Both the position numbers and the translations under genes were made by a program. The notes beneath the pieces are model-generated. The model searched no databases, was not told where the DNA came from, and was given only the letters and a program-made list of their open reading frames with translations. DNA of 64,000 nt, taken from assembly GCA_024699855.1 (NCBI GenBank), contig JAMPIQ010000001.1, forward strand, positions 12,090,001-12,154,000. Reading direction: 5' to 3'. Shown in pieces: positions 45,214 to 55,739 of the stretch (the first letter of the stretch is position 1; every line of letters starts with the position of its first letter). The stretch is from Aphelenchoides besseyi (Eukaryota; Nematoda; Chromadorea; Rhabditida; Aphelenchoididae).

Positions 45214-48096
45214 TTAATTTGTTGATGCGAATACTTCGACCGCTTTTTTCCAGTCGCTTCGGTTTTGAGCGATTTGTTGCCATCCGTTTCCCAACAGATT
45301 CAAGTCTCGGCGCCAACGGTGAGGTGGTCTTCCAATTGGTCTGGTCCAACCATAAGGCCACCAGAAAGTTGTTCTTGTTGACCATCGGTTGTCGTTTCTT
45401 CTTGCGACATGTCCGGCCCATCGAAACTTACGTTTTAATGCGTCGTGAACGGCGTCTTTAAACTTTGTTTGTGCTCTGATTTCAACACTTCTGACTTCAT
45501 CGCGTAGTCGAATGCCAAGAGTTCTTCTTTCCATTGCTCTTTGCGTCGTTGTTAATTTGGTACGTTCGGTTTTCCGCATCGTCCAAACTTCAGATCCATA
45601 ATTGAGCGCTGGTAGTACAACTGAGTTGAAGAGTTGAGCTCGAATTTTGACGTCTTTTGTCTTCTTCAGGACTTCTTGGATGTTTTTGAATCCAAACCAT
45701 CCGGCCGATCGTCGCCTTCGAATTTCCCCATCAATGGTGCGGTTTTCAGAGATTTCTTGACCTAAATAAACGTATTTACTTACCAATTAATAATAGTTTC
45801 GTCCTTGATCAAGATCCTTCCCACTTCACAACTTGGATTTGCCATGACTTGCGTCTTTTTACGGTTAATACGAAGTCCAATTTGCGATCCCACGTCATCC
45901 AGTTCGTTGAGCATAAGTTCAGCTGTTTGAAAGTCGTGCGCAAAAAGGACAATGTCATCAGCAAATCGAAGATGGTGGAGTCGTTCGCCGTCAATCCGAA
46001 TTCCATAATTGCTCCAATCCAACTGACGAAAAACGTCTTCCAGTGTGGCAGTGAAGAGCTTCGGTGATATTGTGTCACCTTGTCTTACACCTCGGCTAAC
46101 AGGTACTTCAATTGGTTAATAGAAGAGTTGGAATGTGGTGGAGCAATTGGTGTTGATGTTCTTGAGCGTTCGCGTGTATTTGCTGGAAATGTTCTGGTGG
46201 ATCAGTGAGTTGATAACCGCGTTGATTTCCACGGAATCAAATGCCTTTTCGTAGTCTACAAAAACTAAACAAAGTGGCATTTTTACCTCACGACAGCGTT
46301 CCATCACTTGGTTTACTGTTTGAAGGTGATCCATAGTTGAGAACCCAGAACGAAAACCAGCTTGTTCTCGCGGTTGCTCGAAGTCCAGTTGCGACGTCAT
46401 TCGATTGACCAGTACTTTGGTGAAAAGTTTGTAGACAGTTGGCAAGAGCGCGATGGGTCGATAGTTTCGAAGATCTTCAAGGTCGCCTTTCTTTGGGAGA
46501 ATGACTGTTCTTGAAGTTTTCCATTGTGCTGGAACATCTTCGTGCTGCAGGCAGTCGTTGAACATTGATGTCAAGGTGGTCCATAAAAGAAAACCACCAT
46601 TTTTGAGCATCTCGTTCGTAATTCCATCGGGCCCAGGTGCTTTGTCGTTTTTTCAAACTTTCCACGGCTGCACGAACTTCAGAGACAAGAATGTTAGAGA
46701 CTGATTCTTGTTCACGATTGTCAATTTCCGGCGGAACGTCTATTTTAGATGCAAAAAGATCCGTGTAGAACTCTTTACATCGTTTCTCAATGTCCGACCG
46801 TTTTGTCAACATTGTCCCATCTTTTGCTTTTAGTGTTCGCATTGTTCCCAGTTGCTGTCGGAGTTGACGTTTGCACTTCTTCAGGCTTCGATGGTGTTGC
46901 GCAGCGTCGAGGAGTTTCTGGAGTCGAAAGTTGTCGAAGTCCTGTTTAACCTCTCGCCGTATAAGCTTTGAAAGTTCAATGAACTCAATCGGGTTGGTGG
47001 TGCGGTCCATTTCCTTCCGTTTCTTCAGCAACAAATGTGTTTGTTCCGTCAGACGAGAAGAATGTTGTGGTTTGGTCATTGAAGCGGTGTTGACGCAGGA
47101 TTGAAGTTTTTCCTGAAAACAAGCAAACTTATCAGTCAACGTACCCTTCAGTTCCCAATCCGTATTGTCGATCTTATTGCGTAGAACATCGGCGTTAAAC
47201 GTACGTGCTTTGTGGACAAATTTTCTGCGCTTGCAAAGCATCGGCACATCGAGTGTAAAACGAACCGGTCGGTGGTCAGATCCATTGAGCCGAGAAATAA
47301 ATTCGATGTTAGTTACTAACCTTCTGTTGTTGATTAGACCGTAATCGATTTCATTTCTGTACTTGTTTCCATTGCCATCCGAGTTGCATGATTCCCACGT
47401 CCATCGCTTTGCTGGGTTCTTTTGGAAGTAGCTATTGATAATGTAGAGATGTTGTTCTTCTGCAAAGTCTGCAAACATCTCTTCATATCCGTCTTCTTTC
47501 CATTCGGTTCCGGTAAAGGTTCCCATGAAACGTTGTGTAGTTGTTCTCGGGCCAAGTTGACAGTTGAAGTCGCCTATTACCATCTTGTGAGAAGCAGGTT
47601 GGTCTAGTGCGTCTCGAAGTTCGTCGTAGAATTGTTCAATGTCGTCCAGTGCATAGCCAGAGTGTGGTGCATACGCTTGAACAATGAGCATTGTCTTCTT
47701 TTGGTCCAGTTTGATCTTCAATGTAGCAACTCGATGAGATCGTGTGTCAACTTCCATAATTTGGTCAACAATACGCTTGTTCACAATGAATCCAACGCCT
47801 CCAATTCGTCCGTCCGCTGCTCCAATGATAAGTTCGTCGCCGGTTTCAGTCCATTTTGTTCTTGATTCCGTGCGTGCATGTGTTTCGCAAAGTCCAATAA
47901 CGTCGTACTTGAATCCAGGAAGATCTCGGAGTTGTTCCATCAGAAGATTCTTCCTTGCCGCGTTTTCGATGCCGTACTGTAGGTTGTAGGTCAAGACATG
48001 AAGCTGTTGGGAGGTACTCAATTCATGGCGGTTTTGTTCTGCAGGTCCGTTTGAAGTCCGTTGCGTCCTTGTACCCGTAGAACGCTGGTGCTCCAA
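45214..48096 (-). pseudogene. LINE pol ORF: APE endonuclease and reverse transcriptase, broken
   Basis: From 48096: APE-type endonuclease (VIGLCETHAR, IVQAYAPHSG, MVIGDFNCQLG, ending GSDHRPVRF). Reverse transcriptase follows (WKTSRTVILPKKG, NYRPIALLPTVYKLFTKVL, EQAGFRSGFSTMDHL, FVDYEKAFDSV, GVRQGDTISP), with an intact catalytic FADDIVLFA near 45950. Three breaks: a frameshift near 46645 in a run of A residues, an in-frame TAA at 46116-46118 just before the GVRQGD block, and a frameshift near 45785. Downstream, the C-terminal region (YVYLGQEI, WTMRKTERTKL) is open to a stop at 45214. The domains are otherwise well preserved, so the copy is fairly young. Confidence 0.85.
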
Positions 48097-48380
48097 AACA
48101 CCAGTGCGGACCCTCTTTAGTCGAGTCGTAGCGAGTTTTGTTTAAGGTCCGCTTGCGGGTTGCCAGCCCTGGAGTAGACCGGGTGTACTTTACGTCGTAC
48201 CCAGACGTATCGAAGTTGGCCTACTCGGATGTTCCGAAAAACATCCGAGCGTTTCCCGCCGCACACCACGTGGAGGTCTTCGATTTGTGCAGCTTTTCCA
48301 AACGGTCGGCTAAATTCCACTGCTTGCCAGTGCCTTTGTTGTTGCGCAATTCGCACAACGCGCTCAACATTCCGTTCATT

Positions 48381-49231
48381 TCTAGAAGCAATTTACTTCA
48401 CCGTCAGTTTACATTTGTTGTCGTAGCGGTTGGTCGGTTGAATTTGTTCGCTCTTCCCAGTTTAAAACCTTTGCAGTTTGAGAGTTTTCGTTCGCAAATT
48501 TTTTTTGATTATTGCCAAGCAACCGTTTTCATTTCGTTTGTTCGTTCGTCGATTCCGAAGCCCAGATTTCCAGTGATAACTCGTTTCACGTATTGCAGCT
48601 TTCAGCGCTCAGACTTCTTTTCGACCTGAGCAATCCGGAAACAAACACAGAGAACTTATTACTAGAAAGATCTTGAACTACTCAAAGCACCAAAATTTCC
48701 CTACAAACACTCAATCGATCACACAAGTGTTACTGTAAAGTTTTGAAAGCAGGAAGTGAACTTGTAGTTTAAGGTCGTAGACCGTTTCCCAGTTCCAAAG
48801 ACTGAGCGTTCTTTTCACAAGGCGTCAAGCAGAAGGTTTCAGATAAAAATGAATAGTGAGAAACCGCCGACTGTTTTGGCGGTCGTGATGAATCAGCGAA
48901 AAGTTGAAGAGAAACAACGAAGCAGCCGAAACGCAAACAATCCAATTTGACTACCGATTATGATGCAAAATTAAACTCCACCGCATGACCAGTAAAGTTC
49001 GTCGATGACGACCAATTTGGAGCTTTCTGAACAAACATTCAAGCGGGAATGATAAGTCGATTGGTTGTAAAAGTTGGAGGTTTCGTTTGCGATCCGGTTT
49101 AGTCAGAAGGTTAATACGTTTTTTTGATTCAAACGGAATGTTGAACGCGAACTGATGGTCGAAAGAACCGCGTCCATTCAATCTGCTTGTCAATTTGGAG
49201 AATTGTCGTTTTTCGCACTATCAGTCTTTTT
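48381..49231. other. Intergenic region with no supported feature
   Basis: About 850 bases beyond the LINE 5' end. Plus-strand frames reading through the LINE boundary (48138-48629) are antisense shadows. No repeat, RNA gene or exon is evident. Confidence 0.4.
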
Positions 49232-50196
49232 TTAAACTTCTAATTCCGATTTCAACCCAACCAAATCGAGAATTTCGGGTCGAAATGGAACCGAGAATTT
49301 CGGGTCAACGAGATGCCGGTTCCGAACTTCTTCGTGAGATGCCCTTGCGGTTGCGACATGGTCGTAGGCCTCCGGGCGAGCGATGAAGAGTTGCTTTAGG
49401 CGCAACCATGCCAAAGTCCCGAGTTTGTCCGGCGATCTGAAATGACAATGAAGGTGTGTTGACGACCATTAGCTCACTTGAAAACAAAGCGGTAAACGTC
49501 GTTATAGTCCGTGTAAGCAATCAATGTACGATGGCCGTCGGTGGCCAAGACATCTGCATAGCCGTTCATAAACACACCTGCCGACTTCCACTTCAAAATC
49601 TCCATTTCCAGTGTCAAGATGCGACTCGTGTCCTTAATCGGATCATGATCCACAGTGTAAAGAGTCGATCCGATGGCGACACACAGAGTATTCTAAATTG
49701 AGACGATAAACCTCTGGGAGAAAATCATTACCTTCTTATCGGTCACGAGCGTTTGCCATCCAGTTGGTTCATGCTTGGAAAGTTCACGAGTTTGTTGATC
49801 GTATTTGACGAGCGAAACGTTCTTCACGATTTCGGGTTCACCCTCGACTGTTGGTGCTTCGAGCTCCTTCTCGACAAACATCGCGAATTGCTTGGTCACG
49901 ACCACGAATTGGAATTCGGTTGACCATTTCACCGCTAATGCCACGAGTGTGTTTTCGGACTCGCGCTTAACGTGAAAGTAGTGATATTCCGTGGAGCCGG
50001 TCTTTAGGCGAAGGATAAGACCGTCCGTCAAGGTTGGAGGAGTCGAAAGTGGCAACCACTCGTAGTCAAACGGCCGGAGGGCGACGTCTACAAGCGCGAT
50101 TTCGCCGATCATCATTGTTGGAATAGTTGTGAAGTCTGCTTCCGCAGTTCCAACGAAAAAACGAAGATCTCCGCCAAATTCGATAAACAAGACCAC
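49232..50196 (-). CDS. Unknown protein, possibly WD/propeller-like
   Basis: Three exons on the minus strand: from about 50196 to near 49735 (ending VTDKK), about 49690-49483 (CVAIGSTLYTVDHDPIKDTS, ending YRFVFK) and 49438-49232 (SPDKLGTLAWLRLKQLFIAR, ending KSELEV). The sequence has repeated short beta-strand patterns and Trp/Tyr-rich turns but no recognisable motif, leader or membrane helix. The 5' end is unresolved: the frame is open upstream without an ATG, while an ATG in another frame lies about 50 bases further out. The function is unknown. Confidence 0.55.
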
Positions 50197-50640
50197 GAAT
50201 GTGTCGAGAGTGAGCGCATCAAGACTTGTTGCTCGATTTTAGACATCGAAAATTTAGCGTTCTATTCGACACCGGTATGTAAGGTATTCTTATCTCACAA
50301 ATAAAAATAAAGAACGACAGTTGAAGAGAAGCTGGTTTATTCGTTCGAATGACAATCGTAAAAATGTAGTTGAAACTCGAAGAAAAACGGGGGAGCAAAG
50401 GGACTTATTTAGGTAGAGGCGGGAGGGACTGGTCGGTAACTAGAAATCTAGAAGGAAGTGTTATTTCAATTTTTTAACGAGATTTTACAGTTTGTCATGG
50501 AAATGTGGACGAACGAATTCAACAGTTTCGGCAAATGAGAGTTCAGAGACAAAATGCGTGGATCGATCTGCTGCCCGATTACGCAATGAAATTCTACGCT
50601 ATTCAAGGAGTTGGTTTAATTCAATAGTTTTAACAATTTC
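50197..50640. other. Divergent region, may hold a 5' exon of the METTL24-like gene
   Basis: Around 50490-50610 a plus-strand frame after TTTTACAG reads VDERIQQFRQMRVQRQN and ends KFYAIQG. It looks coding, but I cannot splice it cleanly onto the METTL24-like exon at 50641. The remaining bases show nothing. Confidence 0.35.
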
Positions 50641-51365
50641 ATGGCCTTTAAGCTTTACGATCCCACGGCAATTCGCCCCGACGAGCTTTTCACTTTTCGA
50701 ATGGACGGCTACAATCACTACTTTATGGACTTCTACGACAAAGATGCCCCATGCAACGTCTACTCTTTTGGTGTTGACTTTGACTTCTCGGGTTTAAGTT
50801 ATCTTTGGCATCGATATCCGCAATGTCGATTGACTATTGCGGACCGCAACATCGGCAACTCTGGAGATCTCTCCGCCGCTCTACCGCACCCCAAACTTCA
50901 CAAATGGACGTTGGGTGGTCAGAACGGAACATACGAATGTGAGAGCCCAACCAATGATTCAAATCTCGACTTTGTTTTTCAGCTGAGGAATCCAAAAGTT
51001 TGTCTCAATGGTTCAAAAAGAACGGCAAGCAGAAAATGATCGATCTTCTGGTTTTAAATCTCAAAGGAAACGAATACTCGGTCATGTCGACACTCGCTGG
51101 TAAGTTCACCAAAACATGTCATCGCGAATAATCGGTGTTTGTAGAGGAAATCAAGTTTCTACCCGTCATTTGTCAAATGAACATACGAATTCACTTTCCA
51201 CCTTAACGCTACGGTCTCGCCGACATCGACGGTATTCTGGCAATTTGGGAACTCATTAAACTGCAGGGTATGATGATCTTCAATGCCGAAAGCGACGCTG
51301 AAGGTCTGCAGTTGTTTTTGATTAACATGAGGCCGCAGGAGTGTGTGCGCAAAATTTTCTGTTGA
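50641..51365 (+). pseudogene. METTL24-like methyltransferase with in-frame stop
   Basis: Exons 50641-50938, 50983-51099, 51145-51365. The domain reads CNVYSFGVDFDFSGLSYLW, YPQCRLTIADRN, then SLSQWFKKNGKQKMIDLLV, LNLKGNEYSVMSTLAEEIKF and VICQMNIRIHFPP, typical of METTL24/FkbM-type methyltransferases common in worms. A TAA (51204-51206) interrupts it. The same frame then continues with YGLADIDGILAIWELIKLQG, MMIFNAESDAEG and RPQECVRKIF to a second stop at 51363, with AATAAA overlapping it. That continuation is the expected C-terminus (ECVRxYL-like), so the TAA is a nonsense change, a base error or a readthrough stop. Confidence 0.65.
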
Positions 51366-51600
51366 ATAAACTTGGTTGCATCGGAAGTGACAACGAAAAA
51401 ATGTCGAAAATTGTTTGTTATGCAACGGACTTTGAATTCTGATAAGACAAATGAGTCATGGTTGTACGTGACGATTGGAAGATATGAAGAAACTGAGCAA
51501 ACAGCTGAACGAGGCTGTTGATGAAACCGATTGATCTCGTCGTTGTAAGTCGATTGGGAAAGATGCTTTCACTCAATGATGTCAACTACCAGCTGGGAAA

Positions 51601-52668
51601 GTGGGTGGTTCGAAAATGTCGAGATCCATCGTTGTTTCACAAAAACACGGTTTTCAATCAGAATGTTGGGCAACGCTCGACAATCAGCAATCTTTCAGTG
51701 TCGTCGTCGATAGTGGATCTTCGGTTCTCTGGTTACCGGCCGTTGGATGCACAACCAGTGGCGGCAAATCGAATGAAAATCTCTGCAAAGATCGTTCTTT
51801 GCTTTACGATCCGTTGGCCTCAAAAACTGCAAAACGCATTTTCGGACAATTACAAATCAATTACGGAGTGATTGGAGACGCATCATCAACTCACGGAGCA
51901 TATTATTCGGATATCTTTGCGGTAAGATTTACAATGTAGTTGACTTTATTTGTGAATTTAAAGTTCGGTAATCCGCGAACCTCGAACTCGACTCTTCGAC
52001 TTTCATCCCCGGTGATCTTTGGAGCTGCGGATCACATCAATCGGTTGGAGCGCGGAATTCTTGGTTTAGGGATTCCGGTCATTGGAATTGACACTTCGAT
52101 TTTCGATGAAACGTATCGTGAAGGATTGCTCGATCAGGCGTTGTTTTCTCTGTACTTCAAAAAATGTCCGACTTATCAAGTACAATGCAAAGATGGCGGC
52201 GTTTTGACTTTGGGTTCAAAAGATGCGAAAAACTGCAAAGAAGTTGAGGGATGGGTCGATGCATTGCCGTTTGGTGGTCCGTGGCAATTTCATTTGGACT
52301 CATTGGCAGTTGGAAAATTTCGTTACAAACAGCGATTGAGAGCCGTGACAGATTCTGGATCTCCGCTTTTGCATTTACAACGACAAGTGGTTGCGGGTAT
52401 AGTGGTGGAGTTAAATGCTTGGTGTGAACATCATTACTATGTTGTCAATTGTACGCAAAAGTTCTCGATTGATCTGACAATCAACGAACGCGGTTATTCG
52501 ATTCCACACGAACAAGTGACATACGATGTCGATGGATACAAATGTTTGCTGAACATACAAGCGACTGATATTGATTTGCTTCTGCTTGGAGCACGGTTCA
52601 TTCGCTCGTATTGTCATGTTCACGATTTGATCAATAGACGGATTGGTTTTGCCAAACCAAAGCTGTAA
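51601..52668 (+). CDS. Aspartic protease (pepsin family A1)
   Basis: Two clear exons, to 51921 and 51964-52668. The first lobe has SFSVVVDSGSSVLWLPAVGC, with Asp-Ser-Gly-Ser at the catalytic site, then LCKDRSLLYDPLASKTA and GAYYSDIFA. The second exon has FGNPRTSNSTLRLSSPVIFG, ERGILGLG, a block ending FSLYFKKC, GGVLTLGSKDAKNC, and the second catalytic motif TDSGSPLLHL, ending FIRSYCHVHDLINRRIGFAK. Both catalytic Asp residues are present. The 5' exon carrying signal and propeptide is not resolved; a frame at 51518-51600 (LNDVNYQLGK) may belong to it. It is closest in layout to the minus-strand homologue at 42-43 kb. Confidence 0.8.
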
Positions 52669-52892
52669 AATAAACAATCTTATTGAGCTTTGTACGAAGA
52701 ATTAAGTCGCCTATAAGAAGCAAAGTGACTCTGTTAACCATCTAATTGTACTGGTCAGTTGACAATGCGATCAATTGCTAGCGTAAAATTTGTATAACTT
52801 TATGCAAAACCGATTTTGATTCAAATCTCCACTTTGATCGTATTCGAGCATTTTGCTTTCGTCTGCTTCAGTTGTCCGCTTTTTTGTTTGTG

Positions 52893-54334
52893 ATGTCCGA
52901 GAATCAAGCAGCCAATGCTTCGCCAACCGCTGAACCGGCACCGAAATCTTTATCGTCCGTGGAGTTGCCGCCGGAATCGCATTGGTTGGATGGAGTCATC
53001 GACAAGTTGAATTCGCTCTACAACCAACCAACACTTTCAATCAATAACGTTCTCTCGATGGATGACGTGGTTGCTATACTTGCTTATGTGCGTCGCATCA
53101 TCGATCAAGAAGGTTCGTTGGTTGAGATGGAAGTTCCAATCAAGGTTATCGGCGACATTCATGGCCAGTGAGTTGTTCACATGAAGACATTTTACAATCG
53201 TGTTTAGGTACCAAGATATGCACAAACTGTTTGATGTCATCGGTCGTGTTCCGGAACAACGTTTTTTGTTCTTGGGCGGTAATTTAATTACTCGAATATC
53301 AGGATAACCAACAGGTTTAGATTACGTTGATCGCGGGTCACAACGACAATTTGCTTCTCATTGCAAGTAACTTTTTTTCAGATCTCAATCGTTGGAGACT
53401 ATCTGCTTGCTTTTGGCTCTCAAACTGCGTCATCGTGATCGTATCTTTCTTCTTCGTGGTAATCACGAAACGCCGGCTGTGAACAGAGTGAGTGATGTTA
53501 TTCGATTGAGTTCAGATCTTACAGATATACGGATTCTACGATGAATGTTGCCGCAAATACAACGTCGGTCTTTGGTGGGACTTTCAAGCAATTTTCAATC
53601 GTATGCCAATGGCAGGACTCATCTCGAAGCGTATATTGTGTATGGTAAGTTTTGCTTCAACTTACATTCTTAATCGACAATATTTTCAGCATGGTGGGTT
53701 GTCGCCGGAGTTGACGGATTTGAATCAGATTCGCAAAATTGCTCGTCCTTGTGAGCCTCAAGATCGCGGAATGTTGATCGACTTGTTGTGGAGTGACCCG
53801 ACGAACAAAGGAGATGGTTGGTTCTATTCTCCACGTGGTATCTCGTTTGCCTTTGGCAAAGGAGTTATGGCGGCCGCATGCAAGATCTTGGGCATCGATT
53901 TGGTGATTCGTGCTCACCAAGTGGTGCAAGATGGATTTGAAATTGCAATCGTGAGTCTGCAATCGTGTGACAAATGATCTATTGAGATCGTGTGTTTCAG
54001 GGTGGTCAACTCATTACCGTCTTTTCGGTACGTTTGTCTGTAAAACTGAGAAGAATTTGGTTTTAAGGCACCACAATACGCAAATCAGTTCAATAACGCG
54101 GCGGCGGTTGTCTGCATTGATGCGGATCTTCAAGTTTCATTTCAACAACTTCGTATTCCGCCAACACCGACTTGCAATCGTCCCGCACCGCCGGTGGCTG
54201 CCGATTTGTCCGCAAAAAAAGACGGAAAATTGCCGACTTTCAAGATCGTTTCACAACAAAACGAACCCGTTCAATCGCCGGCATTCGTCGATGCGAACAA
54301 CAACAACAATAACGCGCAATCTCCGGGCAATTGA
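52893..54334 (+). CDS. Divergent PP1-type serine/threonine phosphatase
   Basis: Eight exons: 52893-53167, 53208-53278, 53321-53336, 53382-53487, 53525-53644, 53690-53950, 54001-54027, 54068-54334. All metal-binding motifs are intact: IGDIHGQ, GDYVDRG (completed across a 16-base exon), [15 protein letters not shown] and the IRAHQVV His. [16 protein letters not shown] and DLVIRAH mark the PP1 group. The loop after beta-12, normally SAPNYCGEFDN, is [11 protein letters not shown], so the usual Cys and two acids are lost. The N-terminus adds about 35 residues and the C-terminus a Pro- and Asn-rich tail ([15 protein letters not shown]). Worms carry many sperm-expressed PP1 paralogues; MSP is the next gene. 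Confidence 0.93.
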
Positions 54335-55180
54335 AGCGGATTGTTCCATGAAAACTTGTGATCGACGGTGTGCTTTTTCTTTTCCTCGTTACCGAATAAA
54401 AATCTGAAGAACGCGGCATTCAACCGACTTTTTCTCACTGTTTGGAGTCGTTTTGTAGAACGCAGCACTTGAAAGAGGGGATCGAAGAAATCGAACTCGC
54501 AACCTCCAAAAGAGTGTTTTGCAAGCGGATCGCTTGCTCACTCGACTATTGTAGCTCACACTTCTAAAGGAAGATCACCAGACCATAACTCGGAGTGAAT
54601 TTCGGCCAAATAAACGGCCAATATCTCCATAATGAAGTGAGATAAGAATAAACGGACTTCACCACGACAATCAGCATAATCGATACTATGATTTCAGCGA
54701 TTTCAGTGTTTTTGGCCAAAATCTCGGCCATATCAGAGTTACAGCAAAAATGACTTACACAGAAATGTTCAGCTCGTCGAGACGCATCGATTGATATCAA
54801 TGACAACAAAATATCACAGGATTCTTGCAGACGCACTCCTTGTGAGTGGTTAAAGTCGATTGTTACATAACCATATAGATTTTGATAATCTTACAATAAT
54901 GTTTAATCATGTCAAAGGAAGCCAACGTAATCACGTACAATCTCCTTTTCGTTTTTCATTCCTTTGGTTTGATATCGAGCGAGGCTTTTGCTTCACGTTG
55001 TTCAATTGAATTGCAAATAAATAAAAGACCTTCGAAAGATTCAGCGTTATCATTGTGTTAGAGACTGTGGATATCAACGTATCTTCCAAATACCAACAAA
55101 CTCTAAGCAAGATTGATGTTAATTCCTGATTTTAAATTTGAATGATCAACGAAAATCTTAAAATGCAAATTTTCTGGAGA
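54335..55180. other. Intergenic region, PP1 to MSP promoter
   Basis: Contains an AATAAA right after the PP1 stop (54393), a tRNA-like stretch at 54481-54560, and an antisense 90-codon frame without features. It ends at the MSP promoter. Confidence 0.4.
54481..54560 (-). tRNA. tRNA-like sequence, probably a decayed tRNA gene
   Basis: On the minus strand the order of tRNA elements is recognisable: AGTCGAGTGAGCAAGCG as a D-arm-like part, CCGCTTGCAAAA as an anticodon-loop-like part (GCA, Cys, if read literally), and GGTTGCGAGTTCGATT as a T-arm-like part ahead of ATCCCC. The anticodon and T stems do not pair well and the acceptor arm does not close, so a functional tRNA is unlikely. Confidence 0.3.
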
Positions 55181-55190
55181 ATATAAAAGG
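55181..55190 (+). promoter_or_regulatory. TATA box of the MSP gene
   Basis: ATATAAAAGG lies 76 bases upstream of the MSP ATG, a normal distance once a short leader is allowed. An octamer ATGCAAAT (55163-55170) sits 10 bases upstream of it. Confidence 0.7.
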
Positions 55191-55265
55191 ACGAGCGTTT
55201 ACTTGAATCCTCACAGTTCGCTGTTCTCCTGCTTTTGTCTTCATCTCTCAACTCTCTTTCTTGCG

Positions 55266-55739
55266 ATGGCTCAATCTGTTCCACCAGGTGACATCCAAAC
55301 GCAACCGGCGTCCAAGATCGTCTTTAACGCTCCGTACGACGATAAACACACGTATCACATCAAGGTGGGTTTTTCCTGTCCATTTCACTTCCTTATTCTC
55401 CGTCTTTCAGATCGTCAATGCCGGTGGTCGTCGTATCGGATGGGCCATTAAGACCACGAACATGAAGCGTTTGGGTGTTGATCCGCCGTGCGGCGTCTTG
55501 GATCCGAAGGAAGCGGTCTTGATGGCCGTCTCCTGCGACTCGTTCCAGTTCGGTCAAGAGGACACCAACAACGATCGCATCACCATCGAATGGACGTGAG
55601 TTCGGAGATTCCGTGCTCCTCATCACTTCGCTGTTTCAGCAACACTCCCGATGGTGCTGCCAAACAATTCCGCCGCGAATGGTTCCAAGGAGATGGAATG
55701 GTCCGTCGCAAGAACTTGCCGATCGAGTACAATCCTTGA
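55266..55739 (+). CDS. msp: Major sperm protein
   Basis: Exons 55266-55364, 55411-55595, 55640-55739, giving about 127 residues, the family length. The protein begins [20 protein letters not shown] and contains [36 protein letters not shown] and the invariant end [18 protein letters not shown]. Similarity to C. elegans MSP is near-identity over most of the length. MSP polymerises to drive crawling of amoeboid nematode sperm and also signals to oocytes. Here the gene has two introns (46 and 44 bases), whereas C. elegans msp genes are generally described as intronless. It is strong proof that the source is a nematode. Confidence 0.98.

Larger units (their letters stand above)
45131..48380 (-). 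mobile_element. Non-LTR retrotransposon (LINE), inactive copy
   Basis: A LINE lies on the minus strand. Its 5' end is about 48380, where a leader frame (48356-48117) precedes the main ORF. The 3' end is marked by three 9-base repeats (CAAAGATTA on the plus strand, 45131-45157), the kind of short tandem tail seen in RTE-like elements. The pol ORF has an APE endonuclease, a reverse transcriptase and a C-terminal region ending in GRPPHRWRRDL. The copy is broken by two frameshifts and one stop. Clade (RTE/BovB-like or craniofacial-type) cannot be fixed by eye. Target-site duplications were not identified. Confidence 0.85.

Noticed and set aside
48138..48629. 163-codon plus-strand ORF across the LINE 5' boundary
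   Set aside because: Most of it is the antisense of the LINE leader; it has no features beyond that.
53321..53336. Alternative acceptor for the PP1 exon giving GGLDYVDRG
   Set aside because: Using the acceptor six bases later gives the invariant GDYVDRG, so the earlier site was dropped.
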